Shown piece by piece: positions 33,774 to 42,700 of a stretch of DNA of 64,000 nt. The stretch is taken from the NCBI GenBank assembly GCA_964372115.1, contig CAYJPN010000014.1:54478-118477 (forward strand), in the 5' to 3' direction. This DNA is from CG2-30-36-16 sp964372115. Its GTDB lineage: Bacteria > Bacteroidota > Ignavibacteria > Ignavibacteriales > Ignavibacteriaceae. How positions within the stretch are numbered: position 1 is the first letter of the stretch; every line of letters starts with the position of its first letter. The position numbers were made by a program, and so were the translations under genes. A model generated the notes under the pieces. The model did not search any database. It was not told where the DNA came from and worked only from the letters and a program-made list of their open reading frames with translations.

Positions 33774-35738
33774 TTACTTGAGAAGTATCATCTTCTGTCC
33801 GTACTCTTTTCCACCCATTTTTAGTATGTAGTAATAAACACCGCTTGCGCATTGCCAGCCGTTATCGGCACGACCGTTCCACTCCGCTGTGTTTTCTCCA
33901 ATATTTGTTATGCCCTTATAAATAACTGCAACTTTTTGTCCGGCGCCGTCAATAATAATCATCTCGGCTTGCTCGTTAGCCGCCGCTAAAAAATCAATTC
34001 TTGTTTTGCTGTTAAAAGGATTGGGGTAATTTTGCGCAAGCACAAAACCGTCGGGTATGTTATTACCGTCACCTTCTTCAACGATTAAACTTCCGTTTTT
34101 AAAATTAAAACTTTTGTTCAATGGTTCACGCACAATGTTACCGGCGCTGTCGGTATAAGTAAAATAAAATATTGTTTTTATTCCGGATGAGGTTAACGGC
34201 AATTCATAAAAATATTTACTGTTTACATCGGCGCTCACAGCGGCTTCAGTAAAATCTTTATTGTTTGTTGTATAATGAATTTTTACCGAAGAACTCACAA
34301 CCCCGTTCTCGTTGTAAATAAGTTTGTGAACAATTGAAGTTCCGTTTTTATTTTCGATATTAGGAAAATTTACAGCGCCAAAAGCGTTTACTATCCCATA
34401 CCCTATTTGGTTATTTGGAGTATCATAATTACTCCCGGTTCTTAATAAAATATCACGCACCTGAATATTTGAAAGATGAGGATAGGCGGAAAGTAAAAGG
34501 CCGGCAACACCGCCCGCAATCGGCGCAGCGACTGATGTTCCGCTGTTAAAATGAAATGCCGCTAATTCCGATGTGCCACATCCGAAAACAGAAACTCCCA
34601 TAGCCGCTATATCCGGTTTTATTCTTCCATCAGATGTTGGTCCATGCGAGCTAAAACTGGCAGCGTTGCCAGAGCTGCTAACCGCACCAACGGCTATTGT
34701 ATTAAAACCATCTGCCGGAGCAATAATATACCCCCATGAGTTATTCCCTTCGTTGCCGGCGGAATTTATTACAACTACTCCCCTGCTAAAAGCAAGTTCG
34801 GCGGCTATTGTAATTATTGCAGTTTTTCCATTCATATCGCTGTAGGTATAATTTGTACCGGCGTCAAATTCATTGTAACCAAGGGAACTGGTTGTAATGT
34901 CTACACCAAGATTTTCCATCCACTGAAGCGCGGCGGCGTAATTATCTTCTTCTACTTTTGTCTCACTTCTAATATCTTCTGTTTTTGCGAGTAAAAACGA
35001 AGAACCGTATGATGAACCTATTAGCGTACTGTCTTTATAACCGCCGATTATTGAAAACACAAAAGTGCCGTGAGAATCCTGCGAGGATATATCGTCCACC
35101 TCGTTGGCGGTATTGTCATCATTAAAAACAAAATCGTGTTCGGCAATTACAGCAGCGTTTTTAAGAGCCTCGTTTATTTTCCAGCGAAAGCCTGTATCGA
35201 GCAAACCAATTAATACACCGCCCCCGTTTATACCGAGTTTTTGTACCTCGGGAATGTGGGATAAAGACAATTGTGTGTACGACTGCCCGTATCCAATTTC
35301 AGTTTTTGCAAGCGATGACCGCGGCGGGGTAATATTTTCATCAACCTCTTTGTGCTTAAATATTTTAACCGGCTCAATTTTTTTTATGAATGATAAAGTC
35401 TTTAACATGTTTAATTGTTCGCCGGTTAAATAAGCTGAAACCGCGTTAAACCACTTTAACTTATTTACTATTTTTATTCCGTTAAGTTCAAGTACACGGG
35501 TGTAATTAGTATTAACCGGCAAATCTTCATAAGTTATAAAATCATCGCCCATTACTTTTTGGCGGCGTTCTATGCACCGGGCGTTTAAATCATTCACCGC
35601 TTCCGTATATTCCGCCGAAGTTTTACTTAGCGAAACACCTTCCGGCAAACCTTTATCGGTTAGATAGATTAAATATTTGTCTTGCGCGGATGTTAACCCG
35701 CCGATAACTATTAGTAGTATTATTATTTTATTCATCAA
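33774..35738 (-). CDS. subtilisin-like S8 serine protease with T9SS domain
   Basis: A secreted protease of 654 residues. A signal peptide (1-18) is followed by a propeptide-like region (to ~150) and then the S8 catalytic domain with the triad Asp181 (GLLDTGF), His223 (SHGTF) and Ser402 (GTSVAAP), and the oxyanion Asn329 (NSAGNEG). A beta-sandwich follows, then a T9SS type A sorting domain (NYPNPFNSKT, SGVYYYIL, KMILLK), so it is exported through the outer membrane and anchored or released. All catalytic residues are intact. It appears to be a single gene; ~540 bases upstream are non-coding. It probably works in extracellular peptide supply together with the periplasmic S46 peptidase elsewhere in the window (inference). 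Confidence 0.93.
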   Translation of the reverse strand: MMNKIIILLIVIGGLTSAQDKYLIYLTDKGLPEGVSLSKTSAEYTEAVNDLNARCIERRQKVMGDDFITYEDLPVNTNYTRVLELNGIKIVNKLKWFNAVSAYLTGEQLNMLKTLSFIKKIEPVKIFKHKEVDENITPPRSSLAKTEIGYGQSYTQLSLSHIPEVQKLGINGGGVLIGLLDTGFRWKINEALKNAAVIAEHDFVFNDDNTANEVDDISSQDSHGTFVFSIIGGYKDSTLIGSSYGSSFLLAKTEDIRSETKVEEDNYAAALQWMENLGVDITTSSLGYNEFDAGTNYTYSDMNGKTAIITIAAELAFSRGVVVINSAGNEGNNSWGYIIAPADGFNTIAVGAVSSSGNAASFSSHGPTSDGRIKPDIAAMGVSVFGCGTSELAAFHFNSGTSVAAPIAGGVAGLLLSAYPHLSNIQVRDILLRTGSNYDTPNNQIGYGIVNAFGAVNFPNIENKNGTSIVHKLIYNENGVVSSSVKIHYTTNNKDFTEAAVSADVNSKYFYELPLTSSGIKTIFYFTYTDSAGNIVREPLNKSFNFKNGSLIVEEGDGNNIPDGFVLAQNYPNPFNSKTRIDFLAAANEQAEMIIIDGAGQKVAVIYKGITNIGENTAEWNGRADNGWQCASGVYYYILKMGGKEYGQKMILLK

Positions 35739-36282
35739 TTTTTATTTGTTAATCTGTAACTAAATATATTAGCGATGTTTATAACGCAAAAGTAATAAAT
35801 TAGTACCTAAGCCGGAATGGGATTAGAAGAAATTAAAAATTAAAAATTAAAAATTTGAAATTTGAGATTAAAAAGCAGAAAGACGAAGGTAAAAGATTTA
35901 AGGTTTTTCGTTTTTATTTTCGGTCAATATTACACTAAGTTGAACAATAAAATATTACCTAAATTTCTAAAACGGACATTTAACTAAAAAATTGGGGTTC
36001 ATTCATTTTTCCGCAAACACTTTTCATTTATTGAATTTATTATAGTCTCGTTTTAAGTTATTTTTTTTCTTGACATTATTTTTTAGTAAACCATCTGATG
36101 TTCTTGGACAAAGCTTTCCCCCAAATGATTTTGTTAAATTTTATTTTTGTTTGGCTTTGCGTTTTTTTAGGTGATTAATTCACCTTACGCAAGAAACAGT
36201 TAATCAGATGTAAATCGAAGTTCGTTAGCTAACGGAATCCGATAACGGATACTTCAATATTTGCGTAAGGTGACTTAATAAT
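35739..36282. other. non-coding gap with MITE-like element
   Basis: This gap holds the promoter side of the subtilase gene, a low-complexity AAAAATT run near 35830-35860, and the MITE-like element at 36181-36272. I see no gene, RNA or riboswitch in the remainder. Confidence 0.6.
36181..36272. mobile_element. MITE-like element with 12-bp terminal inverted repeats
   Basis: The left end CACCTTACGCAA (36181-36192) is the exact reverse complement of the right end TTGCGTAAGGTG (36261-36272). Flanks are TT/GAC and show no convincing target duplication. The interior (68 bases) contains an imperfect palindrome CGTTAGCTAACG. It has no open frame, so it is a non-autonomous element; no transposase with these ends is in the window. 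Confidence 0.65.
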
Positions 36283-37614
36283 TTATCTTTTACCCATCCG
36301 GATAATTGCTTTATCACCGTAAACTCCAACCTCAAAAACTGTATTATTTTTCATCCATAAACTGTTATATAATGTTGACGATTGCGGATATATCTGCCAG
36401 TCTACTCCATTATAATGTGCAGAATAACCCCAATGTCCGCAAACAAAAACATCATTAGGTTTATTTCCTCTTATTTTTTCGGCTAAAAACCCCAGCGCAT
36501 ATTCATGCCAAACAGAATTTGTTATACTCCATACTCTTCCGCCTGCAGCGAAAAATGAATTTTGACCGGGATATTTCCAGATAGAACTAATTGGGCCGAT
36601 AACCGTGTTATTGGATGGATTCCAGGAGGCTTCCTTTATTTTCTCCCAACTCAATCCGTTGTAATGATAAAGTTCGCTTCTTCTTTCACCCGATATTGTC
36701 CCCGAAGCGGCATAAATGTCACTTTCGGATGTGCCCCAAATATCTTTAAATACATCTATCCCTTGTAAATTCAGTAAGCTTGCTTTTTTCCCATCCCAAT
36801 GAACTATTTTACCCCATTGATTACCGAGATATAAATTATTGCTTGATGTGCCCCAAATTGAAGTATAAGGCATACTATAAAATAATACTGAATCCAAAGG
36901 GAATCCTTGGCCATTGGAAGAATATCCATCAATTCTATTCCACTTTACTCCGTCATAGTGGAATACTCCTCCCCCCACTGTCCAAACATCACTATTATTA
37001 AAACCATATATTGCATATCCCCCAGCTGTGCTGTCTGGTATCCATTCATTGCCATTCCAGTGTAGCACACCATAGGAAGTACCATTAATTTGCACACCAC
37101 CAACAGCCCACACATTGTTTTCATCAGTGCCCCATACATCATAAAGTACATTTGATGAAATACCAAGATCATCTCCAATAATGTATTCTTGCCAAGTGTA
37201 ATTATGGCTTGTGGGGGCGAGTGTGTTTACAGTAATTGGGTCTGTCTTCTCTTTCAAAGCTCCGGCAGTGTCTGTAAGAATTGCATAGTACCGGTAGCTT
37301 GTATTAATTAACAGTCCTATTCCGTCATTATCATCTATTACTGTTGTATCTTTTATCGTAACCGGAAACTTTGCAACAAGCGTATCCGCCCCGTTAAATA
37401 TTCTGTAAAGACTTACAGACCATTGTACATTATTCATTGTACATTGTACATTAACAGAAACGCTCCGGTGCGTAACGTCTGCAACAGAAATATTAACCGT
37501 GTCTTTTAGTTCTACCGGCGCCGGCTGTGTAGGCGGCGAGGATTTGTTGCAGCCGAAAGCAATAATAACCAGGGCTGCTAATGCAGAGAAGAGATAAATA
37601 AATTTTAGCTTCAT
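36283..37614 (-). CDS. lipoprotein with FN3-like domain and beta-propeller-like repeats
   Basis: A 443-residue envelope lipoprotein. The start at 37614 is chosen because an exceptionally good Shine-Dalgarno (AAGGAGG, 6 bases before ATG) precedes it and the signal peptide with lipobox (IIAFGC) begins there; an open frame extends upstream to 37785 through repeat DNA and is rejected. A fibronectin-III-like domain occupies ~residues 35-130, followed by six or so W-G-T / N-x-V-Y-A-V-G repeats (DVWGTDENNVWAVGG, SIWGTSSNNLYLGN, DIWGTSESDIYAASG) that look like a beta-propeller. The substrate or role is unknown. The FN3 part contains an in-frame dispersed repeat (NVQCTMNNVQ). Confidence 0.8.
   Translation of the reverse strand: MKLKFIYLFSALAALVIIAFGCNKSSPPTQPAPVELKDTVNISVADVTHRSVSVNVQCTMNNVQWSVSLYRIFNGADTLVAKFPVTIKDTTVIDDNDGIGLLINTSYRYYAILTDTAGALKEKTDPITVNTLAPTSHNYTWQEYIIGDDLGISSNVLYDVWGTDENNVWAVGGVQINGTSYGVLHWNGNEWIPDSTAGGYAIYGFNNSDVWTVGGGVFHYDGVKWNRIDGYSSNGQGFPLDSVLFYSMPYTSIWGTSSNNLYLGNQWGKIVHWDGKKASLLNLQGIDVFKDIWGTSESDIYAASGTISGERRSELYHYNGLSWEKIKEASWNPSNNTVIGPISSIWKYPGQNSFFAAGGRVWSITNSVWHEYALGFLAEKIRGNKPNDVFVCGHWGYSAHYNGVDWQIYPQSSTLYNSLWMKNNTVFEVGVYGDKAIIRMGKR
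37421..37452. repeat. TGTACAATG-type dispersed repeat inside coding sequence
   Basis: On the minus strand this reads AATGTACAATGTACAATG-AATAAT, 24 bases identical to the plus strand at 37970-37993. It is in frame in the lipoprotein gene and encodes the odd NVQCTMNNVQ segment of the FN3-like domain. Confidence 0.7.
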
Positions 37615-37630
37615 TAAAACCTCCTTGGAA

Positions 37631-37669
37631 TGTACCGTGTATAATGTACAATGTATAATGTACAATGAG
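37631..37669. repeat. TGTACAATG-type repeat, intergenic copy
   Basis: Tandem variants of TATAATGTACAATG directly upstream of the lipoprotein's ribosome-binding site. Same family as the in-gene copy at 37421-37452. Confidence 0.7.
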
Positions 37670-37967
37670 GGCACAAGATTAGTTGCTTCTTTGGAAAGAA
37701 TTGCGATTTGCAATGCAGACGTAAAACCCGGAACAGCAGCGCGTAAATTAAATTTTTCCACTACCGTTCCCCCGAACCCGGACAAGCCGGGAAATAAAAA
37801 GTGGTAATATTTTATAATTCATCATGTTTTATGTTTTCTGCCAAATATTACACAAATTTTATTGATAAGGTACTAAATAAGCAATTTATATTTTTGTTGT
37901 CTCGTACCATAACTGCTCCCATTAAAATTGTTACCACAAATTTATAAAAAACTTTACGGAAAGACGC

Positions 37968-37993
37968 AAATGTACAATGTACAATGAATAATA
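37968..37993. repeat. TGTACAATG-type repeat, second intergenic copy
   Basis: AATGTACAATGTACAATG followed by AATAAT; identical over 24 bases to the reverse complement of the copy inside the lipoprotein gene. Confidence 0.7.
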
Positions 37994-38033
37994 AATACAG
38001 AGCTTGTCATTAGAAATTAGAAAAAAAATTGTA

Positions 38034-38110
38034 GGGCATCTCTAAAACTTTAAATGGCGCTCTTCGAAAAACCGGTTTGGCAGCAAACACTCGATTTTTA
38101 GAACAGACTT
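38034..38110. mobile_element. MITE-like element, copy 2
   Basis: AGGGCATCTCTAAAACTT start, then GGCGCTCTTCGAAAA and TTTGGCAGC, as in the copy at 14325. The right end ATTTTTAGAAC is an imperfect inverted copy of the left end. It is shorter than copy 1 because the central palindromic part is missing. Confidence 0.55.
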
Positions 38111-38113
38111 TTA

Positions 38114-38163
38114 GAAATTACATGCTAAGCGATAGAAACTACCTGCTAAGTGATAGAAACTTA
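38114..38163. repeat. 21-bp tandem repeat
   Basis: Two full units (GAAAYTACMTGCTAAG core followed by YGATA) and one partial unit, immediately after the MITE copy. No coding or known regulatory meaning is visible. Confidence 0.65.
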
Positions 38164-38242
38164 TGGGGGAGTAGTTTAAATCAGTCGCTAACTTTAATAA
38201 ATACTTAAAAGGGTTGAAGTAATTATAAAAAGTATTGTAAAA

Positions 38243-38425
38243 ATGGATACCATAGTTGTAAAAATTAACCGCTCGATTTTAATGTTGAATAAAAGTGTGA
38301 TAAAAATGATTAGCTATGTTGTAAATATTATTAAACGGGTATTGGCTGCCGGCAGAAAGTTTTATAAATGGTTAACTAAGCGTCGTAAATTGTTTGCTAA
38401 GTTACGAAAAGATAAAAACGGGTAA
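38243..38425 (+). CDS. possible small basic amphipathic protein (60 aa)
   Basis: Open frame of 60 codons. The N-terminal half is a hydrophobic stretch (ISYVVNIIKRVLAAG) and the C-terminal half is strongly basic (KFYKWLTKRRKLFAKLRKDKNG). There is no clear ribosome-binding site. The composition would fit a membrane-active or nucleic-acid-binding peptide, but it may be a chance frame in AT-rich DNA. It lies upstream of the 225-aa gene next to cas9. Confidence 0.3.
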   Translation: MDTIVVKINRSILMLNKSVIKMISYVVNIIKRVLAAGRKFYKWLTKRRKLFAKLRKDKNG

Positions 38426-38712
38426 CAAAAATCTACCGCAAGCGAGAAATTTTGTTAAAAATGACAAAAAACACTCAAAAATAGAAACAAAATGAAGCAT
38501 AGGGGATAAAATGCTTGCAACTAATAATAATTTTTACAAAATTTATTACAGACAAGTGAGGGCTTAGCGGATTTATTAATTGTTTCCCTACTTTTTTGTG
38601 TAACGTTAACACATAAAAACGATGGGTTTTAATTAATAAAAATTTCTATTTCATTTTAGATTATGACCCGGTAATAAAACCGGCTTTTTATAACTATATA
38701 AGGAATAGTGTT

Positions 38713-39390
38713 ATGGGAAATAATATATCCTTCCCGGTATCAATGGAGAGGCTGCTGGAAATAGCTCGAACAAGCTATAATATATCTCTCGACAAAACTC
38801 TTTTATCAAATCTCGGTATTAACGCAGAGTATCTTGCTGCCTTCCAAACAGAAATTACCGAAGCCGAATCTTTTAAAACAGATGGAGCTATGGCAAAAGA
38901 ATTGGAAGCGGTTACAAAAAGCAAGGACGCAAAACGTGCCGAAGCATACCAATGGGTAAAACAGGCAAAGTTTTTTATAGAGAAAACTTTTCCGAAAAAA
39001 TCACCTCAGCGTAACGAATTTCCACCGGACTATAGTAAATGGCAGACGAATGAATCGCTGTTGATTTTTAATATGCCTACTGTAATAGCTCTATTAACAA
39101 AGTACAACAGTGAGCTAACAGCGCAAAATATGCCCGCCGATTTTAGCGCCAAGGGACAACCTTTAATTGACCTATTAAAAGCCGCAAACGACGCGCAGGA
39201 GCAGATGAAAGAGGATAATAAAAATTATACCTTGCTGCGGCATGACGCGTTTATAAAGTTATACAACAGGATAAACGAAATAAACCGGGCAGGTAGAATG
39301 GCATATGCCGATGACTCTGAAAACTTGCTATATTTTGAAACGCCATGGCCCAAAAACAAAAAAAGCCCGGAGCCTCCGCCGGAGGGTTAA
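38713..39390 (+). CDS. unknown 225-aa protein next to the CRISPR-Cas locus
   Basis: A soluble, mostly helical, charged protein with no signal peptide or TM segment, ending in a Pro-rich tail (KKSPEPPPEG). I do not recognise the family. A ribosome-binding site (ATAAGGA) precedes ATG 38713. It is separated from cas9 by ~345 bases that hold the minus-strand tracrRNA, so it is probably not in the cas9 operon, although the strand is the same. Whether it belongs to the CRISPR locus is open; it may be an ordinary flanking gene. Confidence 0.7.
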   Translation: MGNNISFPVSMERLLEIARTSYNISLDKTLLSNLGINAEYLAAFQTEITEAESFKTDGAMAKELEAVTKSKDAKRAEAYQWVKQAKFFIEKTFPKKSPQRNEFPPDYSKWQTNESLLIFNMPTVIALLTKYNSELTAQNMPADFSAKGQPLIDLLKAANDAQEQMKEDNKNYTLLRHDAFIKLYNRINEINRAGRMAYADDSENLLYFETPWPKNKKSPEPPPEG

Positions 39391-39545
39391 TTACACAAAA
39401 ACTAACTGTAAGTTGTGATTGATTAATTTAGCCGCGGTTATAAAACAGCATTTTTATATTAAGGAAATAACCGCGGCAGATAATTTTGAAATAGAAGAGT
39501 AATTAGAAGTATGGTAGATGAAACCTGTATGTAAGGTTTAAAACA

Positions 39546-39574
39546 ACAATCCCGACTAAAGTCGGGACTATTGT
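39546..39574. repeat. REP-like palindrome / possible outer tracrRNA terminator
   Basis: Stem CCCGACT-AA-AGTCGGG extended by ACAAT / ATTGT outside a bulge, followed on the minus strand by TGTTTT. It could end a longer tracrRNA transcript that reads through the first terminator, or be an unrelated REP element. Confidence 0.5.
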
Positions 39575-39595
39575 AAATGTTTTCACAACGGAATG

Positions 39596-39690
39596 AAATA
39601 AAAATGCCCCGTTAAGTACGAGGCAAACTTTTTGAAGAAAAATCTTCGCTACGGAATAAAATCCTTATTGTGATTTACTTCAGATTGTTG
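39596..39690 (-). ncRNA. tracrRNA for type II-C Cas9
   Basis: Read on the minus strand, the RNA begins with an anti-repeat AATCTGAAGTAAATCACAAT (39665-39684). It pairs with the first 21 bases of the minus-strand repeat (GTTGTGATTTGCTTTC and onward) as 20 base pairs, two of them G-U, with one bulged U in the crRNA. Then comes AAGGATTTTATTCCG, which resembles the AAGGATTATTCCG nexus I recall from Bacteroidota type II-C tracrRNAs, a GAAGATTTTTCTTC hairpin, and a GC hairpin TGCCTCG / CGGGGCA (39605-39625) followed by TTTTTATTT as intrinsic terminator. A -35/-10 pair lies just upstream. It fixes the crRNA orientation. The ends are predicted, not mapped. Confidence 0.85.
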
Positions 39691-39695
39691 CTGTT

Positions 39696-39723
39696 AAAAT
39701 ATGAAAATAATTATGAAAGTCAA
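39696..39723 (-). promoter_or_regulatory. predicted tracrRNA promoter overlapping the cas9 leader
   Basis: On the minus strand: TTGACT (39718-39723), 16-base spacer, TATTTT (39696-39701), giving a start near 39689, just before the anti-repeat. The -35 element overlaps the AAAGGAG ribosome-binding site of cas9 (39722-39728). The sigma factor in this lineage may use other boxes, so the call is provisional. Confidence 0.55.
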
Positions 39724-39736
39724 AGGAGTTAAGTTT

Positions 39737-42700
39737 ATGAAAAAAATACTTGGGCTTGATCTCGGTACAAATTCAATTGGTGGTGGATTGATTAGTATAC
39801 CAGAATCTATAAATGATTTTGGGACAGAAGGAAAAATTGAGTGGATAGGCAGTAGAATAATTCCGGTTGATGGAGATTATTTACAGAAGTTTGAAAGCGG
39901 AGGACAAGCAGAAACCAAAGCTGCAGCAAGGAGAATGAAACGCGGTTCAAGAAGATTAAAACACAGATACAAATTAAGAAGGAGTAGACTTATAACTGTG
40001 TTTAAAATATTGGGTTGGGTTGATGAAAGTTTTCCGGATGATTTTAAGAAGAAAATGGCTAATGACGAAAATTATAAATTTCATATCGGTGATTATCTGC
40101 CTTTTAGTCAAGACACTATAGAAAAGGCAACTGAATTATTAGGAGTGAAAGGGAAAAGGAACAAGCGCAACAACATTGTAATCCCAGAAGATTGGATTAT
40201 TTATTATTTGAGAGAAAAAGCTCTTACTGAAATAATTACGCTAAAAGAACTTGCACGCATAATTTATATGATGAACCAACGAAGAGGTTTTAAGAGCAGC
40301 AGAAAGGATTTGAGGGAAGAAGGAGTCGCAGAAAGGAAATGGGTAGAAATTGTACGAATAAAATCGGTTGATCTAAAAAGTAATGAAACTGACAAAAATA
40401 AAAAGTATTCTTACACTATTACGCCATACTCAGATACAGTAAAACCATGGGAAGAAAAATGGTTCAAAAAACTTGATTGGGAAGAAAAGGAGTTCACACT
40501 TTTAATAACAGAAAAAACTGAAACAAAGAAAGATGGTACAGTTAAGATTACTCAGAACAAGCCACAAAAACCAGGGATAGATGATTGGACTTTAAGCTTG
40601 GTAGCTTTAGATAATCAAATTGATGAACAAAATAAATTGCCCGGTGAATTTTTCTGGGATAACCTTATTAAAGATAAAAATTACAAAATACGGCAAATTG
40701 CGGTAAGAAGGGAAAAATATAAAAGAGAGTTAGAAACTATTTGGAATAAACAAATCGAACTGAGGATAAAAGAAAGCAACGAACAAGAACTTTTAAATGA
40801 AAACAAGCTTGAGCAAATAGCTGCTACTCTTTATAAACACAATACTGCAAAACAAAAAGACTTGGAAGAAAATAATATGCTTCACATAATTTCTGATGAT
40901 ATTATTTATTATCAACGGGAATTAAAGTCACAAAAACACTCCATTGGAGAGTGCCAATATGAAAAGCATAAAGGAATTGATGGAGAATTTTATGGAGTAA
41001 AGTGTGCAGCTAAATCAAACCCTGAGTTCCAAGAGTACCGTATCTTGCAAGATGTTCATAACATCCGAATTTTAGAGAAAGAACAAAATATAAATGGATT
41101 CACAAAAATTGATGTGGATGTTACTAAACAATTTATAGATGAAGCGGCTAAAGAAAAACTTTTTGATTTATTTGATTCATCAAAAGAAGTTTCTGAACAA
41201 AATATTTTTGATTTGCTAAATATTTTTTCAGCAGATAAAAAATTGGATAAAACTTCCTACAGAATAAACCTTTTTACAAACAGGGAAAAGCTTTTAGGCA
41301 ATGAGACAAAAGAATTGTTTAGAAAAATTTTCAGAAAATTTAAATACGAATCAGAGGGAGAAAAATATTTAGCCGATAAATCTGTTCTTAGAAAGTTATG
41401 GCATATCCTTTATTCTATAAGTTCGTCAAACTTAGAGAATTCAACAAAAGGGATTAAAACCGCATTATCCAAATTTAATCTCCCTGACGAAATTGTTGAA
41501 GCGTTTACAAAACTACCTGAGATAAAAAAACAATATGCTTCTTATTCAACAAAAGCAATTAATAAACTTTTACCTTTGATGCGTTGCGGGAAATATTGGG
41601 AATGGAATAATGTTCATAACGAAACAAAGAAGCGAATAGAAAAAATAATTGAAGATGGTTGGGACTTCGCTTACGATAAAAGAACTGGTGAGTTGATAAA
41701 AGAAAGAGAGTTTTCAAACAAAGAGCAATTTTCCAGCTTGCCTGGCTGGATGGCTTGCTATGTTACTTATGGAAGACATAGTGAAAAAGAAAACACTAAA
41801 TCTTATGATTCAAATGAAATAAAAACGCTTGATGTAATGCGCTTAATCCCTAATAATAGTTTAAGAAATCCAATTGTTGAACAAGTTATACGAGAAACAT
41901 TATTTTTAGTAAAAGATGTTTGTAATCATTATGGGCAGCCTGATGAAATACATATTGAGTTAGGAAGAGAACTTAAAAAAAATAGGGAAGAAAAAATTAA
42001 GATTTCAGAGAGACAAGGGATTAACACAAAAGAAAATGAAAGAATAAAGAAACTACTCCATGAATTGATGAATGGCTTTGATGAATATGATGACGAAGGT
42101 GATATTCGACAAGTTAGATTTAATGTAAGACCGAATCCGGATAGCCCTCGCGATATTGAAAAATTCAGGATATGGAAGGACAATGCCTTAGTTAACAAAA
42201 GTGTAAGAATTTCCAAAAAGAATGGAGACAAATCAATCAATTTTATTCTAAATAAAGATGTTGATTTTGATGACCTTTATAGCGACGGTAAGAAAGAAAG
42301 AACCCCTACAAATACGGAAATAAAAAAATATACTTTATGGCTTAGTCAGAATTGTGCATCACCATATACAGGTAAAATTATTCCATTGAGTAAATTATTT
42401 GACAAGACACTATATGAAGTTGAACATATCATTCCTCAATCTAAATTGAAATACGATGCCATTGAAAATCTTGTTATTGCAGAAGCCGCAATCAATCCTA
42501 CGCCTTATAAAGGAAATATGCTTGCAAGAAACTTTATTAAACATTTTAGTGGACAAGAATTGAGCATTAATAATATACGTTATAGAATACTTACAAATGA
42601 AGAGTATGAGATACATTGTAAAAATACTTTCAAGGGTAGAAAACTTAAAAATCTTTTAACAACGGAAGTGCCTGAGGATTTTATTGAAAGACAAATTAAT

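Larger units (their letters stand above)
37615..38242. other. repeat-rich non-coding gap
   Basis: This gap contains two more TGTACAATG-type repeats (37631-37669 and 37968-37993), the second MITE copy (38034-38110) and a 21-bp tandem repeat (38114-38163). The frame reading leftward through 37615-37785 is an upstream extension of the lipoprotein frame and not accepted as coding. No RNA gene was recognised. Confidence 0.65.

Noticed and set aside
37615..37785. N-terminal extension of the lipoprotein gene (57 more residues)
   Set aside because: It runs through dispersed repeats and would bury the lipoprotein signal peptide; a near-perfect Shine-Dalgarno supports the start at 37614.
39410..39422. 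Anti-repeat candidate AGTTGTGATTG on the plus strand upstream of cas9
   Set aside because: Only about 9 bases match the repeat end and no nexus or terminator follows; the minus-strand candidate at 39665-39684 is far better.
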